A stretch of 64,000 bases of DNA, from positions 73,660,822-73,724,821 of the forward strand of contig NW_026262593.1 in NCBI RefSeq assembly GCF_021869535.1. Reading direction: 5' to 3'. The notes under the pieces are model-generated. The model was given only the letters and a program-made list of their open reading frames with translations. It had not been told where the DNA came from and searched no databases. Made by a program: the position numbers and the translations under genes. Position 1 is the first letter of the stretch. The number at the start of each line of letters is the position of its first letter. Of the stretch, positions 47,393 through 58,494 are shown in pieces. This stretch comes from Mytilus californianus (Eukaryota > Mollusca > Bivalvia > Mytilida > Mytilidae).

Positions 47393-48135
47393 CTTGGAAC
47401 AACATTTATGATTAATTTAGAATTTTTACCTATACCACTCTAAATTTTGTCTAGTTTGGGGCCCTCACTCCTTTTCGGATCCTTGATCCGCATCCGACCT
47501 ATACCAAACCTATTGCGAATAAAACATTCAATTACAAACACATGAGAAATTTAGTAGTTATTAAGAGACTACGATTAACTCCCTCATACATAGTTTATAA
47601 AACATATGCCTATTCTTTAATGTCTGTTTTGTTTATTAAAGTCCGCTACTTTCAAGTACTTATACATTTCGGGTTTTCAATTTTTGAATTCGATCATTCG
47701 TTCCTGAAGAAGATAAATCTAGAAAAGTACTTCGAACGCACACAATTTAAAAAATGTTATTTTCATTTGCAGGAGCTAAATACTGCCGAATTCAGTCTAA
47801 AACACCGCATTGCAAATTTTCAACTTTCATACAGAATCTGTCTGGTCATATCATGACCTGATCTATATCAATATCGCTTATCGCAAATCGACCACCTAGG
47901 TCCCTTAATATTCTTTGACAGCACTATTATCGTTCTTAATTCTAAAATTAAAGAAAGATTGAACGGATTAGTCTATCTTTTCATAAAAAGATATGTTAAA
48001 TGTAGATAAAAATAATTTGTTCTAGAAAGGAATGAATCGTACTTTAAACAAAATAATTCTAAAATAAACAGAAAAATCTCTATCACTGACATCTCGATGC
48101 TATTTGATTGCCATCATATTTTATACGTTTAAAGG

Positions 48136-48423
48136 GTGTTCTTTTTAATAAACAATTGCCATTTCTACAAGAACTACTGTGGACCGCTACTTGCCGACTT
48201 GTTGATTAATTTATGTGAGGTTGACTTCATGAAGGAGCTTCTAGGGAAGCATGCATATTCGCTAGCACCATACTTTAACTTAACGTTATGCTATATAGAT
48301 GAATACATGTCAATAAAGAATTCAAAGTCGGTGATTATCTTTACAACAAAAGAGATATTTTCTGGTTTCAAATTGAGACCTTTCCATTTCTATATAGAAA
48401 CCAGTTGCAACGATATTTCCTAA
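48136..48423 (+). pseudogene. Penelope-like element reverse-transcriptase relic
   Basis: The frame contains YCGPLLADLLINLCEVDF and FNLTLCYIDEYMSIKNSK. These match the PLE-type RT pattern (a CAPLLADLF-like block and a YIDD block followed by SxxNSKF). The catalytic block is altered (YIDE for YIDD), the frame ends early, and no GIY-YIG domain is visible. A dead retroelement fragment in the intron. Assignment by recalled motif, not search. Confidence 0.65.
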
Positions 48424-48989
48424 GTTTCCTAAGACTAAGTTTCAGACCATAATTTCCTTGATTGAGGGATATACCTTACACCAAGTGTTTATGTTGATAA
48501 AATTGACGCCATCAATTCGGAAGTCTTATGGAAGCTCCTATGATGGTTGATCGATATGGAAGATCTGTTCCACAGATGCCATTGGTGTAGACGTTTTGTC
48601 CCCGTGGGTGCCACCAGCGGCCCAGAAATCGGGCCACGCAATATCATTGAAACGTTCATTTGCTGTAAACTTGCTTATAAAATGTTGAATTGTTCAAAAT
48701 AGGCATAAATAAGTGTGTCAATATTTCGCACAATTTTTCGAAATGTTTGGTTTTTAAATTCTTTTTAACTTTGTATTTGATTTGCCCTTCCAACTGAACT
48801 GTCTCATTGGCAAGCATACCAAATCTCCTTATTTTTATATGTTTTGATTTGAGTTTCACTAATGAATCGAGTGTTGCCGAAACGTTCATCTGGCGAACTA
48901 AATTATAAGCCTGCTATCTTTCATGAGTTACAGATGTCCATGGATATGTTCCAATCGATTATCACACCAACGAATTCAGCATTTCGCCA

Positions 48990-49215
48990 AATTTTATTTG
49001 CTCTCAGCAGCACGACAGGTTCAACTAGTGGAACAGGGCCCGTTTCTGGCATCTGACTTCACCGCCGGTTTTCATGTGGTTCCTGTTGCTCACGATTTAA
49101 GTTTATATGTAGTATTTTATAAAATTGTTTTTCTTCGTGTCGTTTTGTCGTTGTGATCATGATATATTTTACCGGGTTATGATTGTTGATTATCACCATC
49201 TGTATCATTTGCCTC
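48990..49215 (+). repeat. Dispersed repeat family B, eroded
   Basis: GGAACAGGGCCCGTTTCTGG is eroded, but CATGTGGTTCCTGTTGCTCA and the ATCATTTGCCTCTTTTT tail follow the family order. Confidence 0.5.
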
Positions 49216-49319
49216 TTTTTTTCTAACTCTGAATTTTAACTTACATGTGCCAATTGTTTTAAAATTCGTCGATGTCTTAGGGTTAGATAAGAGTCATTCA
49301 ACAAAAGGATTTAAAATGA

Positions 49320-49390
49320 TGTATATTAAAATAAGAAGATGTGGTATAATTGCCAATGTCAAAACTCTCCACCAGAGACAATATAATCAA
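49320..49390 (-). repeat. Dispersed repeat family A, inverted fragment
   Basis: AAATAAGAAGATGTGGTATAATTGCCAATG is read here in part as AGAAGATGTGGTATAATTG, the complement of the 3' landmark. Confidence 0.6.
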
Positions 49391-49839
49391 CTTTGTAAAC
49401 CCAATAACGAGTAACACCTTCAAATTCACGAGTGCAGCAGAAACTGCTTTCGCAGCACACGAATTGCTCAATCTCTAGGCTTCTGTGTACTGTTTTAAGG
49501 GCTGTCTTTTCGCCGACTTTTTTCGCCATTACTTACAATTTATGATTTTAATTGGTATCGTCTCCTTATACTAGGTTTAATATTCCACCGAATTAAAGTA
49601 TAACTCTTAATTTCAGGCACCATGGGGCACCATACCCGGTTCACACTATCACATTTCAATTTTCAGTGAACTTGGTTTGAGTCAAAACCACAATTTTAAA
49701 ACAGAATGCACCCTTATATCGAAAGCAGTGCATATACATTAAGTTAAGCAGGTTACAATCCCTAATATCATGTGACGTCTCAACAGGAATGTATTTTCTC
49801 AATAGCTTGTATAATATGCTTTGAAATGATTACATCATC

Positions 49840-50010
49840 GGATGTATTTTAAATGCTTGTACCAAGCCAGGAATATGACATTTGTTTTCCATTCGTTTGA
49901 TGTGTTTGATCTTTTGATTTTGCCATTTGATAAAGGACTTTCCGTTTTTAATTTTCCTTGGAGTTCGATATTTTTGCTATTTTTTTTGTTTATGATACAA
50001 TGACATGTTG
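49840..50010 (-). repeat. Dispersed repeat family D, inverted
   Basis: GTACCAAGCCAGGAATATGA, TTTCCATTCGTTTGATGTG and GGACTTTCCGTTT are the complement of the copy at 28840. Confidence 0.72.
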
Positions 50011-50432
50011 TTATTCCCCCAAAGTTCTTTCTTAAGGAGCAAAAAACACAAAACAATACAGCTTTGATTCTTATTGTATATGTTAAGATTATCAGGCCAA
50101 GGAGGACGATAAGTTCATTATATAATTGGTATATATAATATATTTGATTATAGTACATGCGCGAAATTTATATCTTTATTCACAAATTTATTCAGCCTCA
50201 TTTTATAACATAATGAGATCGCAGTATATTGCGGTTTTGAATATCTACTTTTATAGATTTTTCTATCTATACCATAACATACATGAAATTTGAACGAAAT
50301 GAGGAGCCGATGGATTCAACATAAAAGGCAAAATGGTTTGAACAAAAACTACAATAATAGATAAGATCATTCGTAACTGCGTGTAGTTCCTAGCAATTGT
50401 TGCTATTATCTAATAGTTCCTATCTATTTCAG

Positions 50433-51268
50433 ATCATTTAGTAACAACAGAAGAAGCATACGCTCAAGCCCAATCGCCCGTTACATACAACCTCCCCATT
50501 TCTGTCACGTTGAGAAAGCAGTTAGAATTTTCATCACAAACGAAAGAAGGCCAGTCCATTGAGGACTGTATTAAAATAGGCAATAAGTTAGTTTTCACAG
50601 ACTCGGAGTATAACCGACTAATCATTTGTTCAGTAGATGGAACTGATTTCAATTGCATTCCTCTGCCTCATTCTCCAAGGTATATAACAGAGATAAACAC
50701 TAAAACTGTAGCAGTATCATGTTCCGAAAGATGCATACTGATCATTAATATATATTTATGCTTTATCTCCAGAACAATCAACATCAATGGACACTGCTCG
50801 GAGATATCATTTAATGATAAAAACATGTATGTTATTATAAGTAGAATACTACAAGTGATAAATAAGAGTGGTAATATGAAACGTACTATACCTTTGCCTT
50901 CAGATAGCATCCTATACATTACAGTACACAGAGACAAGTTAGTCTGTATTGACAGAACAGCAATATACTGTTGCTATTTAGATGGCACACTTGTATGGAA
51001 ATTTGAAAATGAAAGATATCAAAATTTACAACGCCTGACAACGGATGATGAGGGGAATGTGTATGTGACTGATTTTCTAAACAATAGTGTAGTAGTGGTA
51101 TTCGATGATGGTCAACACTGTAGACAAATTCTTTCTGAATCAGATGGACTGTACAGACCCAGTGGAATTCATTACGACAAAAAAGAAAATATTTTGCTTG
51201 TTAATAATAGGTTAAACGGAAAAGCATTTCTATTTGATGTAATGAAAAAAGATCGACAAGGAACATGA
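50433..51268 (+). CDS. HEPN/NHL protein, C-terminal beta-propeller exon
   Basis: Last exon, 836 nt: acceptor CTATCTATTTCAG, phase 1 start, TGA at 51266-51268. Encodes 277 residues. After a linker, NHL/SBBP-type propeller blades repeat: IKIGNKLVFTDSEYNRLIIC, DKLVCIDRTAIYCCYLDG, GNVYVTDFLNNSVVVVFDDG and SGIHYDKKENILLVNNRLNG. In NHL proteins this propeller binds RNA or protein. With the exons at 34436, 35695, 44009 and 44984 the predicted protein is ~670 residues, plus ~168 if the exon at 31308 is included. No RING or B-box was found in these exons, unlike typical TRIM-NHL proteins. Confidence 0.82.
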
Positions 51269-51430
51269 ATCACTTCTCTTAACTTTAACTGTCGTTCGAT
51301 TTTTTACGAACGACGTCATCTAAATGGTTAAAATTATATTTATTATTCTCTGAAAATATTTTAACTTTACTTAAGTGACTACGAAAACTATGAAAAATAA
51401 TTTGTCATACGATAATGGTTTACTAAGATT

Positions 51431-51436
51431 AATAAA
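51431..51436 (+). terminator. Candidate polyadenylation signal of the HEPN/NHL gene
   Basis: AATAAA about 165 bp after the stop codon. The hexamer is frequent by chance in AT-rich DNA. Confidence 0.4.
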
Positions 51437-52483
51437 ATCATTTTGAAACATGCATTAAGTTCAAGGCAAAGGAATAATTGCCCGTTTAAAATGAGAATAA
51501 AAATAAAAATAACAAAAACGGTGAATCCTGTTTAGCTAAAACATATCTACATATATCAGTATCTGTTAGTTTAGTATTGAATCATATTTTCACGACGTCA
51601 TTAATGTGCTATTATACCTGGAATCAAACCGGAATGCTCAATATATCAAAACTCTCAAAGAATTTCACACTTCCTAGTGAAATGTAGCATTGGCCACAAG
51701 CCTCGACCACAGTAATATTAATTAAACTTTAATTATTTCACACTTTGACGTCATTTGAATAACCACTAGCTTATCACATCAAAATACTGGACAGAAATGA
51801 TGAAAAAACGTTTTTAAAGGCACAACTCTGTTCATTGACAAACTTTAAATGGAACCATTTCGGGTTAGCATATGTTAAGTGCCAATATGCCTAAGAATCA
51901 GGCAGTGGTGAAAACATGACAAACAAAATCCCACCCAAGTTTACATTAATTTATGTTCAAAATGTATAATGGTGCACGAAAATAATATTCGTTTCCTTTT
52001 CCTGCTCTAGTACTTCAAGATATAATTTGGTTGAAATGCACTAAAAATTAAAAATTAAGGGGAGCTAACTCCGTAATTTGCTATCATTCTAACCAAAACG
52101 TATCTCGACATTTCTTGAATTACCAGACACGTAGAAACAAAAGACCTACCATTTCTAACTCAGACTGAGGGTACCTTCAAAATAGAATGGTTAAGTCGGT
52201 TGATTTTTTTCGGCCATGTTTTGAAATTCTTCTAAATTGCCTGATCCTTACAAAGACTGGCACCTAATACCAGAACCAGTGAATTTTCTTGATTTCGACC
52301 CCAAAACTAAATTTTTCAAAATATAATTCTGACCTACCCTACATTTTTTGGAAAGAAATCCTTAACACACGTATTTTTGTTTTGGTCTTAGTGAAAACTC
52401 TGTTCAAGTATAACAGTGGGACATATTTCTTCAAAGCCTTTAACAAAAGAAGTAATGAATAGTAAAGTGGAGACAACTCTTAC
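51437..52483. other. Gap between convergent genes
   Basis: The plus-strand propeller exon and the minus-strand LIM exon face each other here. No second LIM half-domain or further zinc-finger exon was recognised on the minus strand. Confidence 0.5.
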
Positions 52484-52585
52484 CACATTCCATACAAGTG
52501 AAACAGGACACATGATAAACTTGATCCTGTGCTGTACAGCCATTTGTCTCACCAATCACTTTCCTGTTGCATCGGCAGCATATTC
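52484..52585 (-). CDS. ZYX: Zyxin/LPP-family first half of LIM domain 1 (copy 2)
   Basis: 102-nt exon, acceptor TTTACATTTCAG, donor G/GTAAGA, phase 1 at both ends, matching the phase-1 end of 57811-57961. Encodes GICCRCNRKVIGE, then GCTAQDQVYHVSCFTCMEC. The Cys/His spacing C-x2-C...H-x2-C-x2-C-x2-C is the N-terminal half of a LIM domain, and the GCTA-DQV(Y/F)HV-CFTC wording is that of LIM1 in LPP/zyxin. The second zinc-binding half and LIM2-3 were not found to the left, so this copy may be truncated. Intact itself, but its upstream exon 2 carries a stop. Confidence 0.8.
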
Positions 52586-52649
52586 CTGAAATGTAAACAG
52601 ATACATGTACAGTGGTTCCAAAGGTCAAACCGTGAATTTCATTTGAAAT

Positions 52650-52920
52650 TTGGCCAAGTAAAGAAACAGCTTTTATTCGATTTTCATGGCATACCTTAGC
52701 TTGTTGAGCTAGATTTCCCCACTATATGTATTTTCTTGTAGCAATGAAAGGGAAATAACTCTTTCTTTTTGTTATTTGATATTTAGTCAAGTAAAGATTC
52801 AGCTTTAACAGGACTTTTAGGTCATACTAGTTTTTTAGCTAGGTTTATATAGACCATATTATGCATTTTCTTGTAGCAATGAAAGGGAAATGACTCTCCT
52901 TTTTTTTTATTATTTGACAA
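52650..52920. repeat. Two tandem ~138-bp copies
   Basis: CAAGTAAAGA(A/T)(A/T)CAGCTTT, TTTTCTTGTAGCAATGAAAG and GGAAAT(A/G)ACTCT recur, starting near 52652 and 52790. Confidence 0.8.
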
Positions 52921-53394
52921 ATCTCAGCAGCAAACTCAGAAATTTTTGTGTGCATTTAATTCAGCGATTTTGAACAATGGAAACTAATGTGATATTATTT
53001 CTTAAGATTTCAACATTTTCTGCAAACAAAAGCTATCGAAATTTAGAATTTGGGTTTTTATTTTTGTGAACCTATCCCATTGCAATTTAGTAATAAAAAC
53101 ATTGTGGATAACTTATGAAATTGCAGTATTTGGCAAGTTGCTTGACTCAAGTCTGCAATCATGTCAGTGTTTGTTTAAATTGTGTAACGTCATGCTATGT
53201 TGACCTTAAGATGTCTATTGTTTTTTTTCATGTTGATGGTTGACTCTTATTGTCATTTAGGACAATTAAGTTATTTACAGTAAGGTTTGAGATCTGAAAA
53301 TATTTTTTTCATTATTTTTTGAAAATATTTGCTTGTAGGCAAATTTAAACTTTCCCCGAATGTGACCTTCCAAATTAGACTTATTACCCGGTTT

Positions 53395-53650
53395 GTACTA
53401 ACATGAGCAACACGACGGGTGCCACATGTGGAGCAGGATCTGCTTACCCTTCCGGAGCACCTGAGATCACCCCCAGTTTTTGGTGGGGTTCGTGGTGCTC
53501 AGTCTCTAGTTTTCTATGCTGTGTTTTGTGTACTATTGTTTGTCTGTTGGTCTTTTTTTTAGCCATGGCGTTGTCAGTTTATTTTAGAATTATGAGTTTG
53601 AATGTCCCTCTGGTATCGTTAGCCTCTCTTTTAAATACTGGTATATATAA
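53395..53650 (+). repeat. Dispersed repeat family B, best-preserved copy
   Basis: GGGTGCCACATGTGGAGCAG, ATCTGCTTACCC, TTTTTGGTGGGGTTCGTGG, AGCCATGGCGTTGTCAG and ATGAGTTTGAATGTCCCTC. The open frame across it is a repeat translation. Confidence 0.78.
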
Positions 53651-54222
53651 ATGCTTCCTGTTCTAATTGCTGTGTTTTTGTGCATAATGAAACGAAACTT
53701 ATTGCAAGTGCACATACTCTTGTTGAAAACAGGCTGTTTCTTATAAATAACAAAACAAAATAAAATATAAAATTGAGAATGGAAACGCAGTGATCTGGAA
53801 GGATTTTTTCTCTATGGGTCCAGGGCCCCCCAAAAATAAATTCAATGGGCCATTTTTAGAATTAATGGGCCATGTTGTCAAATGAGTGGGCCATTCGTTT
53901 ACAATAAAAAAAATAAAAAAGTGTATATTTCAGCAAAGAGGTAGTGGTACTTACCTGTATGATTCTAATTGATATCATGGATATTGTTCCTGTGATTTTG
54001 TAATTTCAATTTCAATGAATATACATTAACTTCTTCCAAACCGGGCAATATTTACGATAACCTTTATTTACAATGTTAAAACTGGTACTGTTGCCTTGTT
54101 CATGTTCATGTTTTTTTTTACATTAAATTTGGGTCTTCGTCGATACCATACTTATTCCAGACGTTCCGTATTAGAGGACGTTTCTGGCATTTCCTCTGCA
54201 CTTCTTGTATTAATACACCTTT

Positions 54223-54310
54223 CCATTATATACTGGTATGCCCCGCCCCCCTTAGCAACACATGGCAACCTAGCATCCTAGGTCAAGCTAACCAACAAAA
54301 TGGCGGTTAT
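54223..54310. promoter_or_regulatory. Candidate promoter: TATA-like, GC box, YY1-like site
   Basis: ATTATATAC (~54226-54233), CCCCGCCCCCC (54241-54251) and AAAATGGCGG (54297-54306) lie within 85 bp. The last resembles the YY1 site often placed just downstream of start sites. On the minus strand it could serve a short LIM-only zyxin transcript; on the plus strand nothing suitable follows. Motif evidence only. Confidence 0.3.
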
Positions 54311-56041
54311 TATGAACATTGAATGATAACAAAGTAAAGAATTTGTTATAAACAAATATAAATAAGAGGAATATGTTGTTCATATATTTGTTTTTTGTGT
54401 TGAAGTATGATGAAATAGTTACTCCTGAAGGACTGAGAGATAAATTTAAGACATTTTGAAGAAATTATGTCCATTTATACTGAATAAAAAGAAATAATTA
54501 AAATATTGCAAATTTGAAGCTATTGGATTACCCTCATTCCCCAAAAATGTAGTTTAACACCAATATATAGAATAGTACATTGCATGATTGATACGATATA
54601 TTATGATGATAAATTACAGGTTTAATTAAGCATGGCTAATGAATGCTGATAAGTGTGTTTACTGTGTAGACAAACACAGCATGTGTCAACTTGTAAAACA
54701 AGCATTATTGCTCCAGTATCTATTGATTGTTTATCAAATAACATTTAACAGGTTTTCTTTTTTTATATCCATAGATAACTTAATGATAATTAAAATTCCT
54801 GTTACTAAGTAAAATATAAAGAACAAAAGAAAATAAATTGTTTATTTGCTTACATGGATATTTGGTTATTGTAGTTCGTCTTTGTTTTAAATTTATATAT
54901 ACCTCTTGTCCTTAACATGAATCTTTGCACATTGTACTCACCCTTTTTTCAAATTAAGAAAATAAAATATATCCAATACCTCTCACTTCTTTTCTTTTTT
55001 TGTTTTTGTAAATTATACTACAAATTTTGAAAAAGGTCAAGTACAATCAGCAAATACTCCCACAGTAGACCAAAGTCATATCAAAATTAAACATTATCTT
55101 ACTTTTTATGAAGCATCTATTGAAATATAGTTTTTTATTATTATATGAGTTACTCCTCTGCCTTTTAACGACTAACGAAATGCTAGCGATGAGGGCAGTG
55201 CAAACATAAATACTTTCATTTTTATACATTTTGTACACAAAAAGACTACAAATATCTAATTCACTACATCATTTCATTCCATGCAGACTTTCAGATCAGT
55301 AATGTTATTTTCCATCTCATTCCGATGAGGTTGCATATAATTTCTCCTCCAGATTGATTGTAAGGTACTACCTCTACAATAATTTGATCGTCAAAGAACA
55401 TGGAATAGTTCTTGTACAAATATTATACTGGAAAATTGAAATTTTGTTAATCTGTCCATCCAAAAGATGACAGATACCCTGTAGTTTTCAATTTAAACAG
55501 CTTCCAAATATAAATATTTTAACATTTGAATAAGTTAGGGATAATTCTTTGTAATCGAAATGGGAAAGGTGTCAATTCTTTTGTTGCTGAATCTTTTTTA
55601 TATGATATATAATTGTAATTTCCAGAAATTACACATACTAACTTGCATGTTTTATAGTATAAATCTTTTAAATTAATGAAAAAAATATTAATTTCAATCA
55701 ATTTGTACACCAATTCAAATCTCGTGTTTCAGAATATTTGTTTTTTCTTTTTTAAAAAAATAGCATGTAAACAATATTTTTAAAACAATAAGCACTGCCA
55801 TCATATTACTTTTTAATTGATTTATTTATAACTGTCATTCATTAAAAAAATCTTTTTTTTTTGTTTCAAGTTGACTACTTGACCTTCCTCTACCCTCTTA
55901 CATTGATTTCTTTCCCAAAAACAATATTTTGGACGATTTAATTGTGAAAATTTCAAGAATTGTTAGATCAAATTAACTGTTAAGATAAGAATGTTTGACC
56001 GAGGTTATGGCCGACAACACGTGCTGCTAGCAAATGTTTAC

Positions 56042-56067
56042 ACATGTGGTAAATTAACCACATGTGA
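56042..56067. repeat. Short palindrome
   Basis: CACATGTGGT, a 6-bp centre, ACCACATGTG; contains two E-boxes and two ACCACA (RUNX-type) cores. Confidence 0.5.
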
Positions 56068-56619
56068 TTGGTCAATTTACTGATGATTGACAGGAGAGTG
56101 GAAAGGTGTAATATTATTACTTCATAACGATGACAAGAATAACAGTAGAGAGTAATGTTAATTGATAAGACACAACAACAATTCGCTGAAGGCATGTTTA
56201 CAAAATGTTCAAACGAGCCAAAGACCAAAAATAATTGACAAGGACAGTTAAGCACCTTTTATGGAGACAAATACTATATTCATAAAAAAGCTTTTGGGTT
56301 TTTCAATCATAATAATAGCAAGCTTACTTAAAAGATTATAATCAGAGAAAAATTCTCCTCTGTACTAGCAAAATTTCACAATTTAAAGTTGTTTATAAAA
56401 ATTTATATCATGAATGATGGTTAATTACGTTTTTGGGGTAATCAGTTATACCGCATGTTGCTATCATTACCATAGGAAAACACCCGAGACTTCCCGAAAA
56501 TATATAGGTGCTCCTATCATTGGAGGGAACACTACACAGTTGTGTACACACACATGGCTACACGAAACACGATCTGATATCCATTTGACGATATCTAAAC
56601 GTTTCAAAACGAAGTGAAA

Positions 56620-56715
56620 TATATCGTGCGCCACGTGGGCGCTTACATTTGTCACTGTATGCGCCATTTCTGGTCGATAAGCGCAATTGGCGCATGGCGC
56701 ACGTCCTTCTCGATC
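56620..56715. promoter_or_regulatory. CpG-rich cluster with a G-box palindrome
   Basis: GCGCCACGTGGGCGC (56628-56642) contains CACGTG, followed by TATGCGCCATTT and AATTGGCGCATGGCGCAC. Strikingly rich in CpG for this window. Promoter or enhancer role is inference. Confidence 0.3.
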
Positions 56716-56999
56716 ACTGGAAACGGGGAATGTCTGTTTCCTTTTTCCCCAGCTACCCTTAAAGTTTAAATTGCATAAAAAATAATTAAAAAAACATAGC
56801 TTTAAATGTCGTTTGAGTAGACTACAAATCCTTTATTCTGCTGAATTATTGAGTCAATTCTGAAATAAGATTGACCAAAATCAAGTGTAAAGATTGTCAG
56901 AACATTTGAAATTTCAAATGTACCATTGTCATATATAAACTTCTAGATGTGTCATGTAAATCGAGATCAGACTACCCCCAAGGGTGACTGGGGAATAGA

Positions 57000-57400
57000 A
57001 GTTGGTCACCATTGGTCTTCCTCCGACCGGCAGTAAAACCCGTGCTAAAGTGGGGCGTCCGTTTGGCTGTGCGGGATGTACAAATTTGCAGCCACGTCCG
57101 GTCAGAATTGGGACGTTAAATCCGATGCCTCGTGTAAAGAGAGTGCCACGCTCTTTGCACGTTAAGAACCCTTGCAACAACTCTTAGAGGGGTCCGTAGG
57201 TGACCTGTTGCAAGGCTAAATTTCTGTCCCTATCCAATATACCCTCATTTCCCGTGGCAGTCTAAATTTCTCCGACCATAATCCCTTAATCTATTACAGA
57301 ACCTACCTATTGTATTTATTGTGAACTTGTTCTCGTCCTGAATATGCATGAAATATTTGCCACTGGACGTTAAGCAACCAACAATCAATCAATCAATCGA
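57000..57400 (+). repeat. Dispersed repeat family E
   Basis: ACGTTAAATCCGATGCCTCG, AGAGTGCCACGCTCTTTGCA and an AATC microsatellite end (AATCAATCAATCAATC). A fragment lies at 32330-32410 and an inverted end at 45435-45600. Confidence 0.68.
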
Positions 57401-57810
57401 GATCAGACTTAGATAATACATGTAAGAGGGTCTGGATAGGGGGTCCTCCATTTCTTTATTCTTTAACTTTTTGGACCATTTTTCTCTTATCTTTTTATTT
57501 TGCTCATTTTTCTCTATTCTTTATATTTCAGCACCCCATTATTCTCCATTCTTTATTATTTTGGCCTATTTTCTGTATTCTTTATTTTTTGGGACTTTAT
57601 TCTGAATTTTATGCCCATTGTTACCTATTCTGTAAAGCCCAATATGACCCACAAGTTACTTTTAAATTTTTTTGATATGCAAAAAAACACCTAAAATGTA
57701 TGACCCTCGACCCCTTTTATAATGGCTGGAGACAGGAAACAGACATATATTGTTTGGCCTGACCATCACATGCAATATGATGTGGACAACTTAAGTTTCT
57801 GTGTACAAAC

Positions 57811-57961
57811 CCATAAATTCAGGATCTGCTGATAATGACATATTTTCCATTAAGAGGCTTGTCAGGGCATCAACCTCTGCTTCTTTGTTCTTACTGGTTC
57901 CCTGCATACTGATAGCTGAATCTGGTACCTGTGGCCCAGGAACAGGTCTGGTACTTTCATC
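57811..57961 (-). CDS. ZYX: Zyxin/LPP-family pre-LIM exon (copy 2)
   Basis: 151-nt exon, acceptor ATTATTATTCAG, donor G/GTTTGT; starts in phase 0 (matching the end of exon 2) and ends in phase 1 (matching the LIM exon). Encodes DESTRPVPGPQVPD and KNKEAEVDALTSLLMENMSL. The E(V/A)D-LT-LL-(N/D)M helix just before LIM1 is characteristic of zyxin-family proteins, where the pre-LIM region holds a Leu-rich, export-signal-like helix. Intact. Confidence 0.75.
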
Positions 57962-58304
57962 CTGAATAATAATAGTAATAAACATAATAATTAGCAATGA
58001 AAATTTTGAAAGAATATGTGCTAGAATTTATGTTATTTTCAATACAACATAGAAGATACCAAATGAGGAATAATTATTCATAAGATGGACACAACATTCA
58101 TGAAAAAGAAGATAAAAACACTTCCAGAGGTCAACCTGTCTATATATTATGTATATACTCAGTACCAAAGAAGTTCAGTAATGATCTGGCTTACTGTAAC
58201 TGTACATCCAGACGATATGTACAATAAATATAAATTTATTAAAATCAGTTCCTAGGTTTCGCTAGCTATAAGTACTGTTTTATCCATTTTTTTTTCAGAA
58301 AATG

Positions 58305-58440
58305 TTTGTAAGTAGTAATATGACAGTTGTTTTCCATTCGTTTCGTCGATTGATCTAGTACAGCATATGATTTTGGCAGGTGTTATGGACTTCCTCCCTT
58401 TTTGAATTAACCTTGGAGTTCAATATTTTTGTTCTTTCTT
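58305..58440 (-). repeat. Dispersed repeat family D, eroded
   Basis: GACAGTTGTTTTCCATTCGT and TAACCTTGGAGTTCAATATT follow the complement of the family. A remnant at ~1690-1740 occupies the same place in copy 1, so it predates the duplication. Confidence 0.6.
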
Positions 58441-58494
58441 TTTTGCTCAATAAAATCATTTTGTGATACATAATTATAGCAAGTTTGTACTTAC

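Larger units (their letters stand above)
45200..50432 (+). other. 5.2-kb intron of the HEPN/NHL gene
   Basis: Contains inverted family E (45435-45600), family A and B fragments, a G-quadruplex-type tract (47358-47392), a Penelope-like reverse-transcriptase relic (48136-48423) and inverted family D (49840-50010). The open frame at 47542-47856 shows no domain. No further exon of the gene was recognised. Confidence 0.55.
52921..57810 (-). other. Intron of zyxin-like copy 2 (pre-LIM to LIM1)
   Basis: Holds family B (53395-53650), a GC-box/YY1-type cluster (54223-54310), a palindrome (56042-56067), a CpG-rich spot (56620-56715) and family E (57000-57400). No exon with LIM or other domain content was recognised. 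Confidence 0.5.

Noticed and set aside
49835..50158. 107-residue minus-strand frame
   Set aside because: Part of an inverted family D repeat.
51661..51720. Possible LIM1 second half on the minus strand (CGQCY-like residues)
   Set aside because: Only one short Cys pattern, no acceptor in the right phase and no conserved FYAV-type core.
54252..54272. RFX X-box-like sequence (TTAGCAACACATGGCAACC)
   Set aside because: Half-sites are in tandem rather than the inverted arrangement of an X-box.
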